DNA of 64,000 bases. Origin: Marinicella rhabdoformis (GTDB lineage: Bacteria > Pseudomonadota > Gammaproteobacteria > Xanthomonadales > Marinicellaceae). The notes under the pieces were generated by a model that saw only the letters and a list, made by a program, of their open reading frames with translations, had not been told where the DNA came from and did no database searches. The DNA lies in assembly GCF_009671245.1 (NCBI RefSeq), contig NZ_VTFS01000003.1:511160-575159 (forward strand), read 5' to 3'. Positions 18,199-26,362 of this stretch are shown in pieces (the first letter of the stretch is position 1; each line of letters opens with the position of its first letter). Position numbers and translations under genes: made by a program.

Positions 18199-18252
18199 AC
18201 AGCCGATTTCATATATAGAACAATAACAAGTTCATTATCAATGGAGCTCAAT

Positions 18253-18780
18253 ATGAACAATTCACCTCAAACCATCAAAGGATTTACACTGATAGAAATA
18301 ATCATCGGTTTGGCCTTAATCACCATTCTGACCGGCTATGGCATGCCCGCCTATCAAAACCTCAAAATGAATAAAGACATGACAAATGCGATTAACCAGC
18401 TGATTGGCGGCTTGAATTATGCCAGGAATCAAAGCATCATTCGTACTGAACAAATCATCGTTTGCCCATCATCAAACTTATCTAGCTGCGCTGCATCTGC
18501 TGACTGGCATCAGGGCTGGATGGTTTTTATTGATAAAGACATGAATAGGGTATTTGATGGTTCTGATGAAATACTGACTTCAGAAAACCCCATGAATGAA
18601 CAGTTAACAGCCCAGTCTTCCGCTTACAGGAAATTAGTCAGGTATGACAAAATGGGGGCTTCTCCCGGAACCAATGTCACCATCAATTTCTGTGACAGCC
18701 GCGGTTCTGAATATGCCAAATCAGTGGTGATCAACAACATTGGTCGGCCGAGGGTTAGCCAATCAGGCAGCTGTGGTTGA
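18253..18780 (+). CDS. FimT/GspH-type minor pseudopilin
   Basis: Type IV pilus or type II secretion minor pilin. From the ATG at 18253 a short basic leader MNNSPQTIKG is cut by prepilin peptidase before FTLIEIIIGLALITILTGYG, with the conserved E5. GGAG lies 6 nt before this ATG; an ATG at 18241 is possible but lacks one. The globular part has the GspH/FimT motif NYARNQSIIRTEQIIVCPS and paired cysteines (CPSSNLSSC, FCDSRG, final GSCG). 175 aa, normal for FimT. It stands alone without other pilin genes, as FimT genes often do. Confidence 0.88.
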   Translation: MNNSPQTIKGFTLIEIIIGLALITILTGYGMPAYQNLKMNKDMTNAINQLIGGLNYARNQSIIRTEQIIVCPSSNLSSCAASADWHQGWMVFIDKDMNRVFDGSDEILTSENPMNEQLTAQSSAYRKLVRYDKMGASPGTNVTINFCDSRGSEYAKSVVINNIGRPRVSQSGSCG

Positions 18781-18789
18781 ATAAAGACA

Positions 18790-18850
18790 AAGATCCTTCG
18801 GCTGCGCTCAGGACGACAAAAATACTGTCATTCTGAGCGGAGTGGAAGAA
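18790..18850. repeat. Palindromic dispersed repeat, left copy (61 bp)
   Basis: The unit has an inverted half (GATCCTTCGGCTGCGCTCAG...) and a forward half (TGTCATTCTGAGCGGAGT...) separated by about 7 nt, so it folds into a REP/BIME-like hairpin. It matches 19234-19294 at 60 of 61 positions, differing only at AGTGGAAG versus AGTCGAAG. Confidence 0.9.
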
Positions 18851-18867
18851 TCTGTAAAATTTCTATA

Positions 18868-18896
18868 TGTCATTCTGAGCGGAGTCGAAGAATCTC
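18868..18896. repeat. Half-unit of the dispersed repeat
   Basis: A third copy of the forward half alone (TGTCATTCTGAGCGGAGTCG plus GAAGAATCT), 17 nt after the left hairpin unit and 42 nt before the GIY-YIG start codon. Confidence 0.85.
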
Positions 18897-18937
18897 GATA
18901 AGCAACCTGAATTTTCCATCAAAACACTACGAAAACC

Positions 18938-19444
18938 ATGAAAAATTATTATGTATATATCCTAACCAACTATAGAAAAACAGTCCTATATATAGGTGTT
19001 ACCAGCGATTTAATTCAAAGAACATACCAGCATAAGCAAAAATTAGTGGCTGGATTCACAAGCAAGTATAACGTCACTCGATTGATTTATTTTGAACGTT
19101 TTTTGGAGGTTGAAGCGGCGATTTGCAGAGAAAAACATCTCAAAGGATGGCGTAGGTCAAAAAAAGAACACCTTGTCAATGGCACAAACCCTAATTGGAA
19201 TGACCTTTATTCAAGTATTTGCCAATTTATTTTAAGATCCTTCGGCTGCGCTCAGGACGACAAAAATACTGTCATTCTGAGCGGAGTCGAAGAACCTGAA
19301 TTAGTTAGTAGTAAAACTCTCGCCACAACCACATTCACCTGTGGCATTCGGGTTTTCGTAAACAAAAATTTGATTGATGCCTTGTTTTTGGTAATCAATG
19401 GTGGTGCCTTCTATTTTTTCCAAGGCATCTTTGGGTACGATTAA
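18938..19444 (+). CDS. GIY-YIG nuclease-family protein with repeat-derived C terminus
   Basis: Single-domain GIY-YIG endonuclease (UvrC N-terminal/YhbQ superfamily). Residues 1-90 hold the fold: NYYVYILTNYRKTVLYIGVT supplies the two beta strands, SDLIQRTYQHK the arginine, and EAAICREKHLKGWRRSKKE the catalytic glutamate. Homologues normally end about where TNPNWNDLYSSI lies. Here the frame runs on through the right-hand repeat (LRSFGCAQDDKN, VILSGVEEPEL) and then antisense through the 3' half of the A-type carrier gene, giving 168 aa. The tail is therefore an accident of repeat insertion. Near-identical repeats flank the gene on both sides. Confidence 0.85.
   Translation: MKNYYVYILTNYRKTVLYIGVTSDLIQRTYQHKQKLVAGFTSKYNVTRLIYFERFLEVEAAICREKHLKGWRRSKKEHLVNGTNPNWNDLYSSICQFILRSFGCAQDDKNTVILSGVEEPELVSSKTLATTTFTCGIRVFVNKNLIDALFLVINGGAFYFFQGIFGYD
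19234..19294. repeat. Palindromic dispersed repeat, right copy (61 bp)
   Basis: Direct copy of 18790-18850 in the same orientation, lying inside the 3' part of the GIY-YIG frame and 6 bp from the stop codon of the Fe-S carrier gene. The same inverted-half/forward-half structure predicts a stable hairpin, which may also terminate the Fe-S gene. Confidence 0.9.
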
Positions 19445-19627
19445 GGTGATGCCTTTGTCTTCTAACAACACATCATCGCTTTCTATGTTTTGTGCAATGC
19501 TGACGTCATAGCCCCAGCCTGAGCAGCCCATTTTTTTTATGGCCACACGAAAACCTTTGGCGTTTTCATCCAAAGACAAGAAATGTGCAATGCGGGCAGC
19601 CGCCGTTTCTGTGAGTTGTAATGTCAT
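19301..19627 (-). CDS. A-type iron-sulfur cluster carrier (IscA/SufA/ErpA family)
   Basis: 108-aa HesB-like scaffold that passes Fe-S clusters to apoproteins. The three cluster cysteines are in KKMGCSGWGYDV and GECGCGESF. The N terminus MTLQLTETAAARIAHFL is typical. No isc or suf genes adjoin it, so which subtype it is (IscA, SufA or ErpA) is not decided. The 3' 144 bp are overlapped antisense by the GIY-YIG reading frame. Confidence 0.92.
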   Translation of the reverse strand: MTLQLTETAAARIAHFLSLDENAKGFRVAIKKMGCSGWGYDVSIAQNIESDDVLLEDKGITLIVPKDALEKIEGTTIDYQKQGINQIFVYENPNATGECGCGESFTTN

Positions 19628-19683
19628 GTGTGTATTATAGATTTAATTGTTACTGATATGGTTATTAGAATACAATTATTCAA

Positions 19684-19720
19684 GACAAAAAAAAGCCTTT
19701 GCCACCACAACAAAGGCTTT
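19684..19720 (-). terminator. Rho-independent terminator of the phasin gene
   Basis: AAAGCCTTTG / CAAAGGCTTT (19692-19701 with 19711-19720) with a 9-nt loop. On the minus strand it is followed by a T run (19691-19686). It lies 110 bp after the phasin stop; a second imperfect hairpin (GCTGCTCACC 19789-19798 with GGTAAGCAGC 19807-19816) lies nearer the gene. Confidence 0.75.
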
Positions 19721-19830
19721 AAATCAGTAGTCTTTATTGACCACTGAGGGGGACGAGGTAAACTCGCTAGGAGAATAAATGAAACTGGCTGCTCACCAAA
19801 CTGTACGGTAAGCAGCTTTGTTTTGTTTAT

Positions 19831-20193
19831 TTATGCTGCTTTCTTAGCAGACTTTTGGATTTCTTCAATCAAAGTTTCAACACGTTCGCCTAAGTCTTTG
19901 ATGTCAGCAACGCTTGGGATGTCTAATTTACCCAATACGTTTTCAACTTTAGTTTCAAATAAGTTTTCAACTTTATTGATTTGTTTTGTCGCTAAAGACT
20001 TAATGTTCTTAATTTTGCCTTCAGCTTGATCAGTTACTTTGTTTACAGACTTCTTGGTTTGCTTCTCAAATGATTGACCTTCTTTAATCAAGTTTGAGTA
20101 AACTTTGTTGGCTTCTTTTTGAGTTAAAGAAACGACGCCTAAGCCAGCCAAAAATACATTTTTTACAGATTTTGTTAATTCATTAGTTTTCAT
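19831..20193 (-). CDS. Phasin (PhaF/PhaI-type granule-associated protein)
   Basis: 120-aa amphipathic, Lys-rich helical protein. The N terminus MKTNELTKSVKNVFLAGLGV and the heptad-rich middle (KVTDQAEGKIKNIKSLATKQ) match the poly(hydroxyalkanoate) granule-associated family. The end SAKKAA is a short remnant of the basic AAKKA tail seen in PhaF. Phasins coat PHA granules and can bind DNA. No pha synthesis genes are in the window, so PHA storage is an inference. Confidence 0.8.
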   Translation of the reverse strand: MKTNELTKSVKNVFLAGLGVVSLTQKEANKVYSNLIKEGQSFEKQTKKSVNKVTDQAEGKIKNIKSLATKQINKVENLFETKVENVLGKLDIPSVADIKDLGERVETLIEEIQKSAKKAA

Positions 20194-20300
20194 GTGTCAC
20201 CTTCATAAGTTGAGTTTTGTTAACGATATGCGTATAGTAAAAACTGTTTGTAGAGTAAACACCCTAAAACTAAAATTAATTTAAAATAATTGAAAAAAAC

Positions 20301-21071
20301 ATGAAAATAACCGATTGGGATGCCACAGATTCGGCATATATAAAGGATTTAACAGAAAATGATTTATGTGCCAACTGGGAACAATTGCACCTCGCTGATG
20401 CAGAACCCTTACCAGAAGGTGAGTTATTAAAGGCTTGGTTGTTGTTTCATCAAGGTCATTATGAACAAGCTGCTATCTCGGCCTTGGAACTGGGTAACCA
20501 AGCACTGCCAGTCCTCATGCGTTCGGTTGTTGCCTATACTGATTATGTTGAAGAAGACGAAGATGTCAGTACGGATTTATTGCAACAAGCATATTCTCAT
20601 GCAGAAGATGCCCTATCAAATGAACACAGCACCAACGCGGCATTCACCACCGCTTTGTGCATGGGTCGTTATGCCCAGCAGTTATCTATAGTAAAAGCAT
20701 TAAAAGAAGGCTTGGGTAATAAAGTTAAAAATTTATTGGCCAAATCTTTGGGTGATAACCCAAATCATGCCGAAGCACATATTGCTATGGCGATGTATCA
20801 TGCAGAGATCATTGATAAAGTGGGCAGTATGATTGGTGGATTAACGTATGGTGCATGTGCAGACACTGCTAGAGATCATTTAGAGAAAGGCCTGGCATTG
20901 GCACCCAGTGCCATCAATTTGATTGAAGCTGGCAATGCTTACCTTTTATTAGATGGTGAAAAGAAAGGCATGAAAAAAGCCACGGCTTTATATCAGCAAG
21001 CGGCCGAATGCGATGCATTAGACTGCCTTCAATCGATGGATGTTGATTTTGCAGCAGACCAAATTGCTTAA
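20301..21071 (+). CDS. TPR-like cytoplasmic protein of unknown function
   Basis: 256-aa acidic, all-helical protein without signal peptide. Helical hairpin patterns recall tetratricopeptide repeats (for example LLKAWLLFHQGHYEQAAISA and AEAHIAMAMYHAEIIDKVGS). A distinctive GSMIGGLTYGA segment lies near residue 175, followed by a clear repeat, ARDHLEKGLALAPSAINLIE. I know no assigned function for this conserved-hypothetical type. It is monocistronic, ending at a strong terminator shared with lpxC. Confidence 0.7.
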   Translation: MKITDWDATDSAYIKDLTENDLCANWEQLHLADAEPLPEGELLKAWLLFHQGHYEQAAISALELGNQALPVLMRSVVAYTDYVEEDEDVSTDLLQQAYSHAEDALSNEHSTNAAFTTALCMGRYAQQLSIVKALKEGLGNKVKNLLAKSLGDNPNHAEAHIAMAMYHAEIIDKVGSMIGGLTYGACADTARDHLEKGLALAPSAINLIEAGNAYLLLDGEKKGMKKATALYQQAAECDALDCLQSMDVDFAADQIA

Positions 21072-21094
21072 TATTTTGAGATTTGTTCAGGCAT

Positions 21095-21128
21095 AAAAAA
21101 GGCTTGGTTTTGAGACCAAGCCTTTTTT
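21095..21128. terminator. Strong bidirectional terminator between the TPR gene and lpxC
   Basis: GGCTTGGT / ACCAAGCC (21101-21108 with 21115-21122), loop TTTGAG, flanked by six A on the left and eight T on the right. It closes both the plus-strand gene and the dcw transcript. Confidence 0.9.
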
Positions 21129-21148
21129 TTAATTTAATTGACAGTCTT

Positions 21149-22060
21149 TTAAGCAATCACAGGGCTTAAAAATTCTGCCTGTGCAGTTTGTCTTTTGGTT
21201 TCAAAAGTGACTATTTCAAAGGCATCTTTTTGCGCCAATAAAGCACGTGCTAAATCATTATTCAATGCATGACCGGATTTATATCCATGATATGCACCTA
21301 TGATGCTGTGACCTAATTGATATATGTCACCAATGGCATCTAATATTTTGTGTTTGACAAACTCATCTTGATAACGAAGCCCGTCATTATTTAACACACG
21401 GTAATCATCTAACACAATCGCATTGTCCATGCTACCACCCAAAGCCAAATTACTGTTGCGAAGCATTTCAATGTCACGCATGAATCCAAATGTTCTGGCA
21501 CGTGAAATCTCTTTAATGAACGATTGCCTACCCATATCAATAGCGGCTGCTCTGTGGTGGTCTTCGAAAGCGGGGTGATTAAATTCAATTTCAAAAGAAA
21601 ATTTATTGCCTTTGTGAGGTGTTAATGTGGCAAATTTGTCACCTGCATCTACACGCACTTCTTTCTTAATTTTAATGAATTTTTTGGCTGCGGCCTGCTC
21701 TTGAATGCCAGCCGACTGAATCAAGAATACAAATGGCCCTGAAGATCCATCCATAACAGGCACTTCTGATGCACTGAGTTCAACAACACAGTTATCAATC
21801 CCCATACCTGCAAACGCAGCCATTAAGTGTTCAACGGTTCCGACTTTGATACCATTCTTAATGAGTGTGGTTGACATGCTGGTTTCACCCACCAATTCAG
21901 CTGTCGCTTTGATGCTGATGGGTCTTTTGTAATCAACTCTTGTAAACACGATACCTGTATCAACAGGAGCAGGTTTCAATGTGATAAATACTTTTTGTCC
22001 CGTGTGGATTCCCACGCCGGTGGCTCTGACTGTATTTTTTAAAGTTTTTTGTGCGATCAT
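21149..22060 (-). CDS. lpxC: UDP-3-O-acyl-N-acetylglucosamine deacetylase LpxC
   Basis: Zinc enzyme for the committed step of lipid A synthesis. 303 aa (E. coli 305). Zinc ligands are the His in [19 protein letters not shown] and the His and Asp in [17 protein letters not shown]; the catalytic His is in [12 protein letters not shown]. It is the last gene of the dcw cluster, 169 bp after ftsZ, as in E. coli. Its presence shows an LPS-bearing outer membrane. FtsH/LapB-type control of its C terminus cannot be judged from sequence. Confidence 0.97.
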   Translation of the reverse strand: MIAQKTLKNTVRATGVGIHTGQKVFITLKPAPVDTGIVFTRVDYKRPISIKATAELVGETSMSTTLIKNGIKVGTVEHLMAAFAGMGIDNCVVELSASEVPVMDGSSGPFVFLIQSAGIQEQAAAKKFIKIKKEVRVDAGDKFATLTPHKGNKFSFEIEFNHPAFEDHHRAAAIDMGRQSFIKEISRARTFGFMRDIEMLRNSNLALGGSMDNAIVLDDYRVLNNDGLRYQDEFVKHKILDAIGDIYQLGHSIIGAYHGYKSGHALNNDLARALLAQKDAFEIVTFETKRQTAQAEFLSPVIA

Positions 22061-22164
22061 AGGCGCATTTTAATTAGCAAGGGCTACAAAACCCGTGAAT
22101 TGTATCACATATAAGTCATCTTTCAAGCTTATCTGTTGCATTTATACCACAGTGTGACATCCAT

Positions 22165-22204
22165 ACCACAAACCAGACGAGGAGGTAGTCGCCTGATTTG
22201 TGAT
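22165..22204 (-). promoter_or_regulatory. RNA hairpin between ftsZ and lpxC
   Basis: On the minus-strand transcript 16 base pairs form between 22204-22189 and 22180-22165 around the loop CTACCTCC. Three are G-U, and the pairs are better in RNA on this strand than on the other. There is no T run, so it is unlikely to be a simple terminator. It may be an mRNA stability or processing element uncoupling lpxC from ftsZ. Confidence 0.5.
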
Positions 22205-22229
22205 CCTTTTCGACCCTTGCTTTAAAACA

Positions 22230-23450
22230 TCAATCCAATTGATTTCTTAAAAAAGTCGGTATATCTAAATAATCATCGTTGTCTAACTCTGCACGAGAAT
22301 CTCTGAGTTTGTCTACAACCGTATTACCCGTACTTGCAGTACCAGCGTTTTGCTGTGTAGACTCAGACACTTCATCTCGAGTAGCCCTAATTGGCTGTTG
22401 ACCCATGCTTTGTTGATGAACATTTTGTTGGTTTGTTGTACCAGTGCGTTTAACTTCTACTGGTCTGATCTGAGTTCGCACATTTTGCTGCTCACCTTGA
22501 TTCAAGCCTGTGGCTACTACTGTGACACGAATCTCATCTGTCAAATCCATATCAATTGAAGTACCAACAACAACCGTGGCTTCATCAGACGCATACTCTT
22601 TAATCAATTCACCAATTTCTTCATACTCACCAATGGTCATGTCCATACCTGTAGTGATATTCACCAATACACCAATCGCTCCATGCATATCAATGTCTTC
22701 CAATAAGGGAGAATTCAAGGCTAATTCAGTAGCTTGAGCAGCTCGGTCATCACCTTTACCAGAACCCGATCCCATCATCGCCATGCCTTTTTCAGACATG
22801 ACTGTTTTAACATCGGCAAAATCGACATTAACCAACCCTGGTCGAGTAATCAATTCAGCAATACCTTGTACGGCACCTTGTAACACATCATTGACTGCTT
22901 TAAAAGCATTCAACAAAGTCACATCTCTACCAAAATGGGTCAACAACTTGGCATTTGGAATGGTTATCAATGAATCGACATGTTGTTCAAGATCCTGAAT
23001 ACCTTTATTGGCTACGTCCATACGACGCTTGCCTTCAAAAGGAAACGGCTTGGTTACCACTGCAACAGTTAAAATCCCCATTTCTTTGGCAATTTGAGCA
23101 ATCACTGGTGCAGCACCTGTTCCAGTTCCACCACCCATACCCGCAGTGATGAACACCATATCGGTATCCTGTAAGCATTCTTTCAAACGCTCAGCATCTT
23201 CTAATGCAGCTTGACGCCCTGTTTCAGGGTTAGCACCAGCACCTAATCCTTTGGTCACATTTTGACCAATTCTTATGATGCTTTTGCAGCTGTTCTTATC
23301 TAAAGCTTGGATATCTGTATTGGTACAGATGAAATCCACACCTTCAATATCAGCATCAACCATTTGTTGTACAGTGTTACCACCGCCACCACCGACACCG
23401 ATGACTTTGATGACTGCCCCATTTGTTTCTGTTTCCATTAATTCAAACAT
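22230..23450 (-). CDS. ftsZ: Cell division GTPase FtsZ
   Basis: Tubulin homologue that forms the Z ring. 406 aa with IKVIGVGGGGGNTVQQMV, the GTP-binding G box AGMGGGTGTGAAPVIAQ, the T7 loop region NVDFADVKTVM, a variable Gln/Thr-rich linker and the conserved C-terminal peptide DYLDIPTFLRNQLD that binds FtsA and ZipA. A GGAGG ribosome site precedes the ATG at 23450. It follows ftsA by 48 bp. Confidence 0.98.
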   Translation of the reverse strand: MFELMETETNGAVIKVIGVGGGGGNTVQQMVDADIEGVDFICTNTDIQALDKNSCKSIIRIGQNVTKGLGAGANPETGRQAALEDAERLKECLQDTDMVFITAGMGGGTGTGAAPVIAQIAKEMGILTVAVVTKPFPFEGKRRMDVANKGIQDLEQHVDSLITIPNAKLLTHFGRDVTLLNAFKAVNDVLQGAVQGIAELITRPGLVNVDFADVKTVMSEKGMAMMGSGSGKGDDRAAQATELALNSPLLEDIDMHGAIGVLVNITTGMDMTIGEYEEIGELIKEYASDEATVVVGTSIDMDLTDEIRVTVVATGLNQGEQQNVRTQIRPVEVKRTGTTNQQNVHQQSMGQQPIRATRDEVSESTQQNAGTASTGNTVVDKLRDSRAELDNDDYLDIPTFLRNQLD

Positions 23451-23498
23451 GTTATTACTACCTCCGGTTGGCTCCTCTGTTTTTATTAATCCCCTCGA

Positions 23499-24722
23499 TT
23501 AATAATCACCTAAAAACCATTTTTTAAATTTTACGAACCATGTATCTGATTCTGTTATGTTGTCGGCGACGTCATCTTGACTGCCACCGTATTGCAATAA
23601 ACCCACACCAGTCGCATGTACGGGATTATTGACAACCTCTTTCAAGCCTGTCACATCGACAGACACGCCCAAGCGCACTGGCACATGGAATATTTCTTCA
23701 GCCAGTTCAACCGCACCTTCCATGCGAGCTGCACCGCCTGTTAACACGATACCGGCTGCAATCAAATCTATGTAGCCGCTTCGTTGTAAATCAGCTTGCA
23801 CTAAGCTAAACAATTCTTCATACCTTGGCTCTACCACTTCAGCCAATGTCTGCCTGGCCAGTCGTCTGGGTTGACGTTCACCTACTGATGGTACCGAAAT
23901 GGTCTCATCTGGCGAAGCCAGTTGACGCAAGGCACAGGCATATTTCAATTTAATTTCTTCTGCATGCTGTGTTGGTGTCCTCATAGACACGGCTATGTCA
24001 TTGGTGACTTGATCCCCAGCAATGGGTATCGCGCTGACGTGTCTGATCGCACCTTGTGTAAAGACTGCAATGTCTGTTGTACCTGCACCAATATCCACCA
24101 TACAAACACCCAACTCTTTTTCATCTTCTGTTAATACAGACGTAGATGATGCCAGTTGCTCTACAATCATTTGATCCACAGACAGACCACATCTGGCCAC
24201 GCACTTAGTGATGTTTTGTGCAGCTGACTCAGACCCTGTGATTAGATGCACTCTTGCTTCTAGCCTAACTCCAGACATACCAATTGGGTGTCTGATGCCA
24301 TCTTGGCCGTCAATCACATATTCTTGTGGCAGCACATGTAACACTTTTTGGTCATTGGGAATCGCCACAGCTTTTGCTGCATCCAAGACCTTATCTACAT
24401 CCTGTCGTGTGACCTCACGGTCTTTGATGGCTACTATGCCATTTGAATTGATGCTTCTGATGTGACTCCCTGCAATGCCAACAAACACAGATTGAATTTC
24501 ACAACCGGCCATCAACTCAGCCTCTTCAATGGCACGTTTGATTGATTGCACTGTTGATTCAATATCAACAACCACACCACGCTTCAATCCCCTAGAAGGT
24601 GAAGAACCAATACCCACCACCTCTATTGATCCGTCAACATGACGCTCACCAACAATAGCAACTACTTTAGACGTTCCTATATCTAATCCCACTTGCAAAC
24701 TGGTTTCGTTTCTTTTAGCCAT
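23499..24722 (-). CDS. ftsA: Cell division protein FtsA
   Basis: Actin-like membrane tether for FtsZ. 407 aa beginning near VGLDIGTSKVVAIVGE, with the phosphate-2 motif VDIGAGTTDIAVF and adenosine motif IVLTGGAARMEGAVELAEEI. The C-terminal amphipathic membrane-targeting helix is WFVKFKKWFLGDY. It overlaps ftsQ by 8 bp. Confidence 0.97.
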   Translation of the reverse strand: MAKRNETSLQVGLDIGTSKVVAIVGERHVDGSIEVVGIGSSPSRGLKRGVVVDIESTVQSIKRAIEEAELMAGCEIQSVFVGIAGSHIRSINSNGIVAIKDREVTRQDVDKVLDAAKAVAIPNDQKVLHVLPQEYVIDGQDGIRHPIGMSGVRLEARVHLITGSESAAQNITKCVARCGLSVDQMIVEQLASSTSVLTEDEKELGVCMVDIGAGTTDIAVFTQGAIRHVSAIPIAGDQVTNDIAVSMRTPTQHAEEIKLKYACALRQLASPDETISVPSVGERQPRRLARQTLAEVVEPRYEELFSLVQADLQRSGYIDLIAAGIVLTGGAARMEGAVELAEEIFHVPVRLGVSVDVTGLKEVVNNPVHATGVGLLQYGGSQDDVADNITESDTWFVKFKKWFLGDY

Positions 24723-25458
24723 GATTAAACAACTCTCCCTCTTCTACTTTTCGCTCCATCATTTCTTCCTGCTCACGCCAAAGCACCACATAACCATTGC
24801 TGTACCTCAGGTCAACACGTTCTGGTAACTTAACCGACTGGGCCAATAATGCATCCCATGTTTCTGCCAGTCTTAAAATTCTGGCCTCATGTTGCTCAGT
24901 TCCTAACACCAACACCAATCCATTGCGCAACACCAGCTTCCAATCTCCTCGAGCATTCACATGAGCCTCTCCTATTTCATGACCCACTGGCTGTAACAGT
25001 TGATTGAATCGATTAAAGTCAGCCCACACATCTGCTGCATGTTCATCTTTACCAAACAATCGTGGTAATGCATGTGATTGAACACCTTTGTCGACAAAAA
25101 ACACATTCCCCAACTGGTTAAGCAAGCCTTCATCATTCCACACTGCGACAGCTTGGTGTTCTTTGACTGTCACATTCAAGGTATCTGGCCATTGCTTCAC
25201 GACATGTGCACTTCTTACCCAAGCCATTGACTCTATGTTTTTCTTAACTTGCTCCGCATCTAACCTAAAAAAAGACCGTTCTGGTGTTTTAGCAATGGTT
25301 AACCTCAGCTGCTCCGGTGTCATTCGTTCATAACTGGCAGCTACCGACAAATGTTTAATCTTCCACCTGTCTGACTCAATTAAACCACCCATCATTGCAA
25401 CCACCAATAACAGCATCAACAAAACCATAATGATCATCAATTGCAGTGTTTTACTCAT
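24715..25458 (-). CDS. ftsQ: Cell division protein FtsQ
   Basis: Bitopic divisome protein linking FtsA/FtsK with FtsB/FtsL. 247 aa from the ATG at 25458, chosen because GGAGG precedes it and it overlaps the ddlB stop by 8 bp. A single membrane span (about residues 5-27) is followed by the POTRA domain (IKHLSVAASYERMTPEQLR to VRSAHVVKQWPDTLNVTVKE) and the FtsQ beta domain (RGDWKLVLRNGLVLVLG, LPERVDLRYSNGYVVLW). Confidence 0.95.
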   Translation of the reverse strand: MSKTLQLMIIMVLLMLLLVVAMMGGLIESDRWKIKHLSVAASYERMTPEQLRLTIAKTPERSFFRLDAEQVKKNIESMAWVRSAHVVKQWPDTLNVTVKEHQAVAVWNDEGLLNQLGNVFFVDKGVQSHALPRLFGKDEHAADVWADFNRFNQLLQPVGHEIGEAHVNARGDWKLVLRNGLVLVLGTEQHEARILRLAETWDALLAQSVKLPERVDLRYSNGYVVLWREQEEMMERKVEEGELFNHG

Positions 25459-26362
25459 CACAACCTCCAACAAATGCACTGTTAAGTATCTTTGCTACCA
25501 ACGTCGTAAAATCCCAACCATGAACCGCCGCTGCTTTCGGCAGCAATGATGTTTTAGTCATACCCGGCGTGGTATTCGCTTCCAAAAACCACCGCCTACC
25601 TTGATCATCCACGATAAAATCTACACGGCCCCACCCCGACAAACTTAAGGCATTAAAGACTTTGATGGCATCTTGCTGTAGGGCTTTTTGCCATGCTCGG
25701 TCAAAGTTAGGTGGACAATGGTATTGTGTGTTCTTGCTTTCGTATTTAGCCTGATAGTCGTAGAGTTCACCATCTGGAACAATACTCACTACTGGCAACA
25801 CTTCACCACCCACAATACCTACGGTACATTCAACACCCTCAATATAGTCTTCAATCAAAATCAACTTTGACAGCCGCAACGATTCTTCTACTGCCGCTAA
25901 CAGTTCTGCACTGTTATTGGCCTTAAACAATCCCACACTAGAACCTTCGCCCGCTGGCTTAACAATCCAAGGCCCATCAGTAGTCATTGCCAAATCATTC
26001 ACATCACTGATGCATTGGGCATTGGGCGTGCTCACACCTTCTGCTGCAACCAACACTTTTGACTTGTCTTTATACCAACTCAAAGCACCAGCCAAATGGT
26101 CACAACCCGTATAGGCATAACCCTCTTGATTCAACCATGCTGCCAATTGACCGTCTTCACCATCGGCACCATGCAGCAAGTTAAAAACCACATCAACTTT
26201 TTCATGCAGTGCTTTCAATACCGCGATATCATCCACAGGAAATACGACATGGCCCAGCGTTTCAAGCGCCTGTTGAACAGCGGCCCCTGAATTCAAAGAC
26301 ACTTCACGTTCAGCTGTATGACCGCCCCGCATTAACGCCACATTCAAAGTCTTATCAGTCAT
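25451..26362 (-). CDS. ddlB: D-alanine--D-alanine ligase
   Basis: ATP-grasp enzyme that makes the D-Ala-D-Ala terminus of the peptidoglycan stem. 303 aa with ALMRGGHTAEREVSLNSGAA, WIVKPAGEGSSVGLFK (ATP-binding loop), LIEDYIEGVECTVGIVGG and the metal-binding WFLEANTTPGMTKTSLLPKA. The start overlaps murC by 8 bp and the end overlaps ftsQ by 8 bp, the DdlB position in gammaproteobacterial dcw clusters. Confidence 0.97.
   Translation of the reverse strand: MTDKTLNVALMRGGHTAEREVSLNSGAAVQQALETLGHVVFPVDDIAVLKALHEKVDVVFNLLHGADGEDGQLAAWLNQEGYAYTGCDHLAGALSWYKDKSKVLVAAEGVSTPNAQCISDVNDLAMTTDGPWIVKPAGEGSSVGLFKANNSAELLAAVEESLRLSKLILIEDYIEGVECTVGIVGGEVLPVVSIVPDGELYDYQAKYESKNTQYHCPPNFDRAWQKALQQDAIKVFNALSLSGWGRVDFIVDDQGRRWFLEANTTPGMTKTSLLPKAAAVHGWDFTTLVAKILNSAFVGGCDE

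Noticed and set aside
19780-19812. Ten-codon ORF with a good AGGAG upstream (MKLAAHQTVR) on the plus strand after the Fe-S carrier gene.
   Set aside because: Too short, lies inside a hairpin in the phasin 3' region and has no downstream gene it could lead; likely chance.
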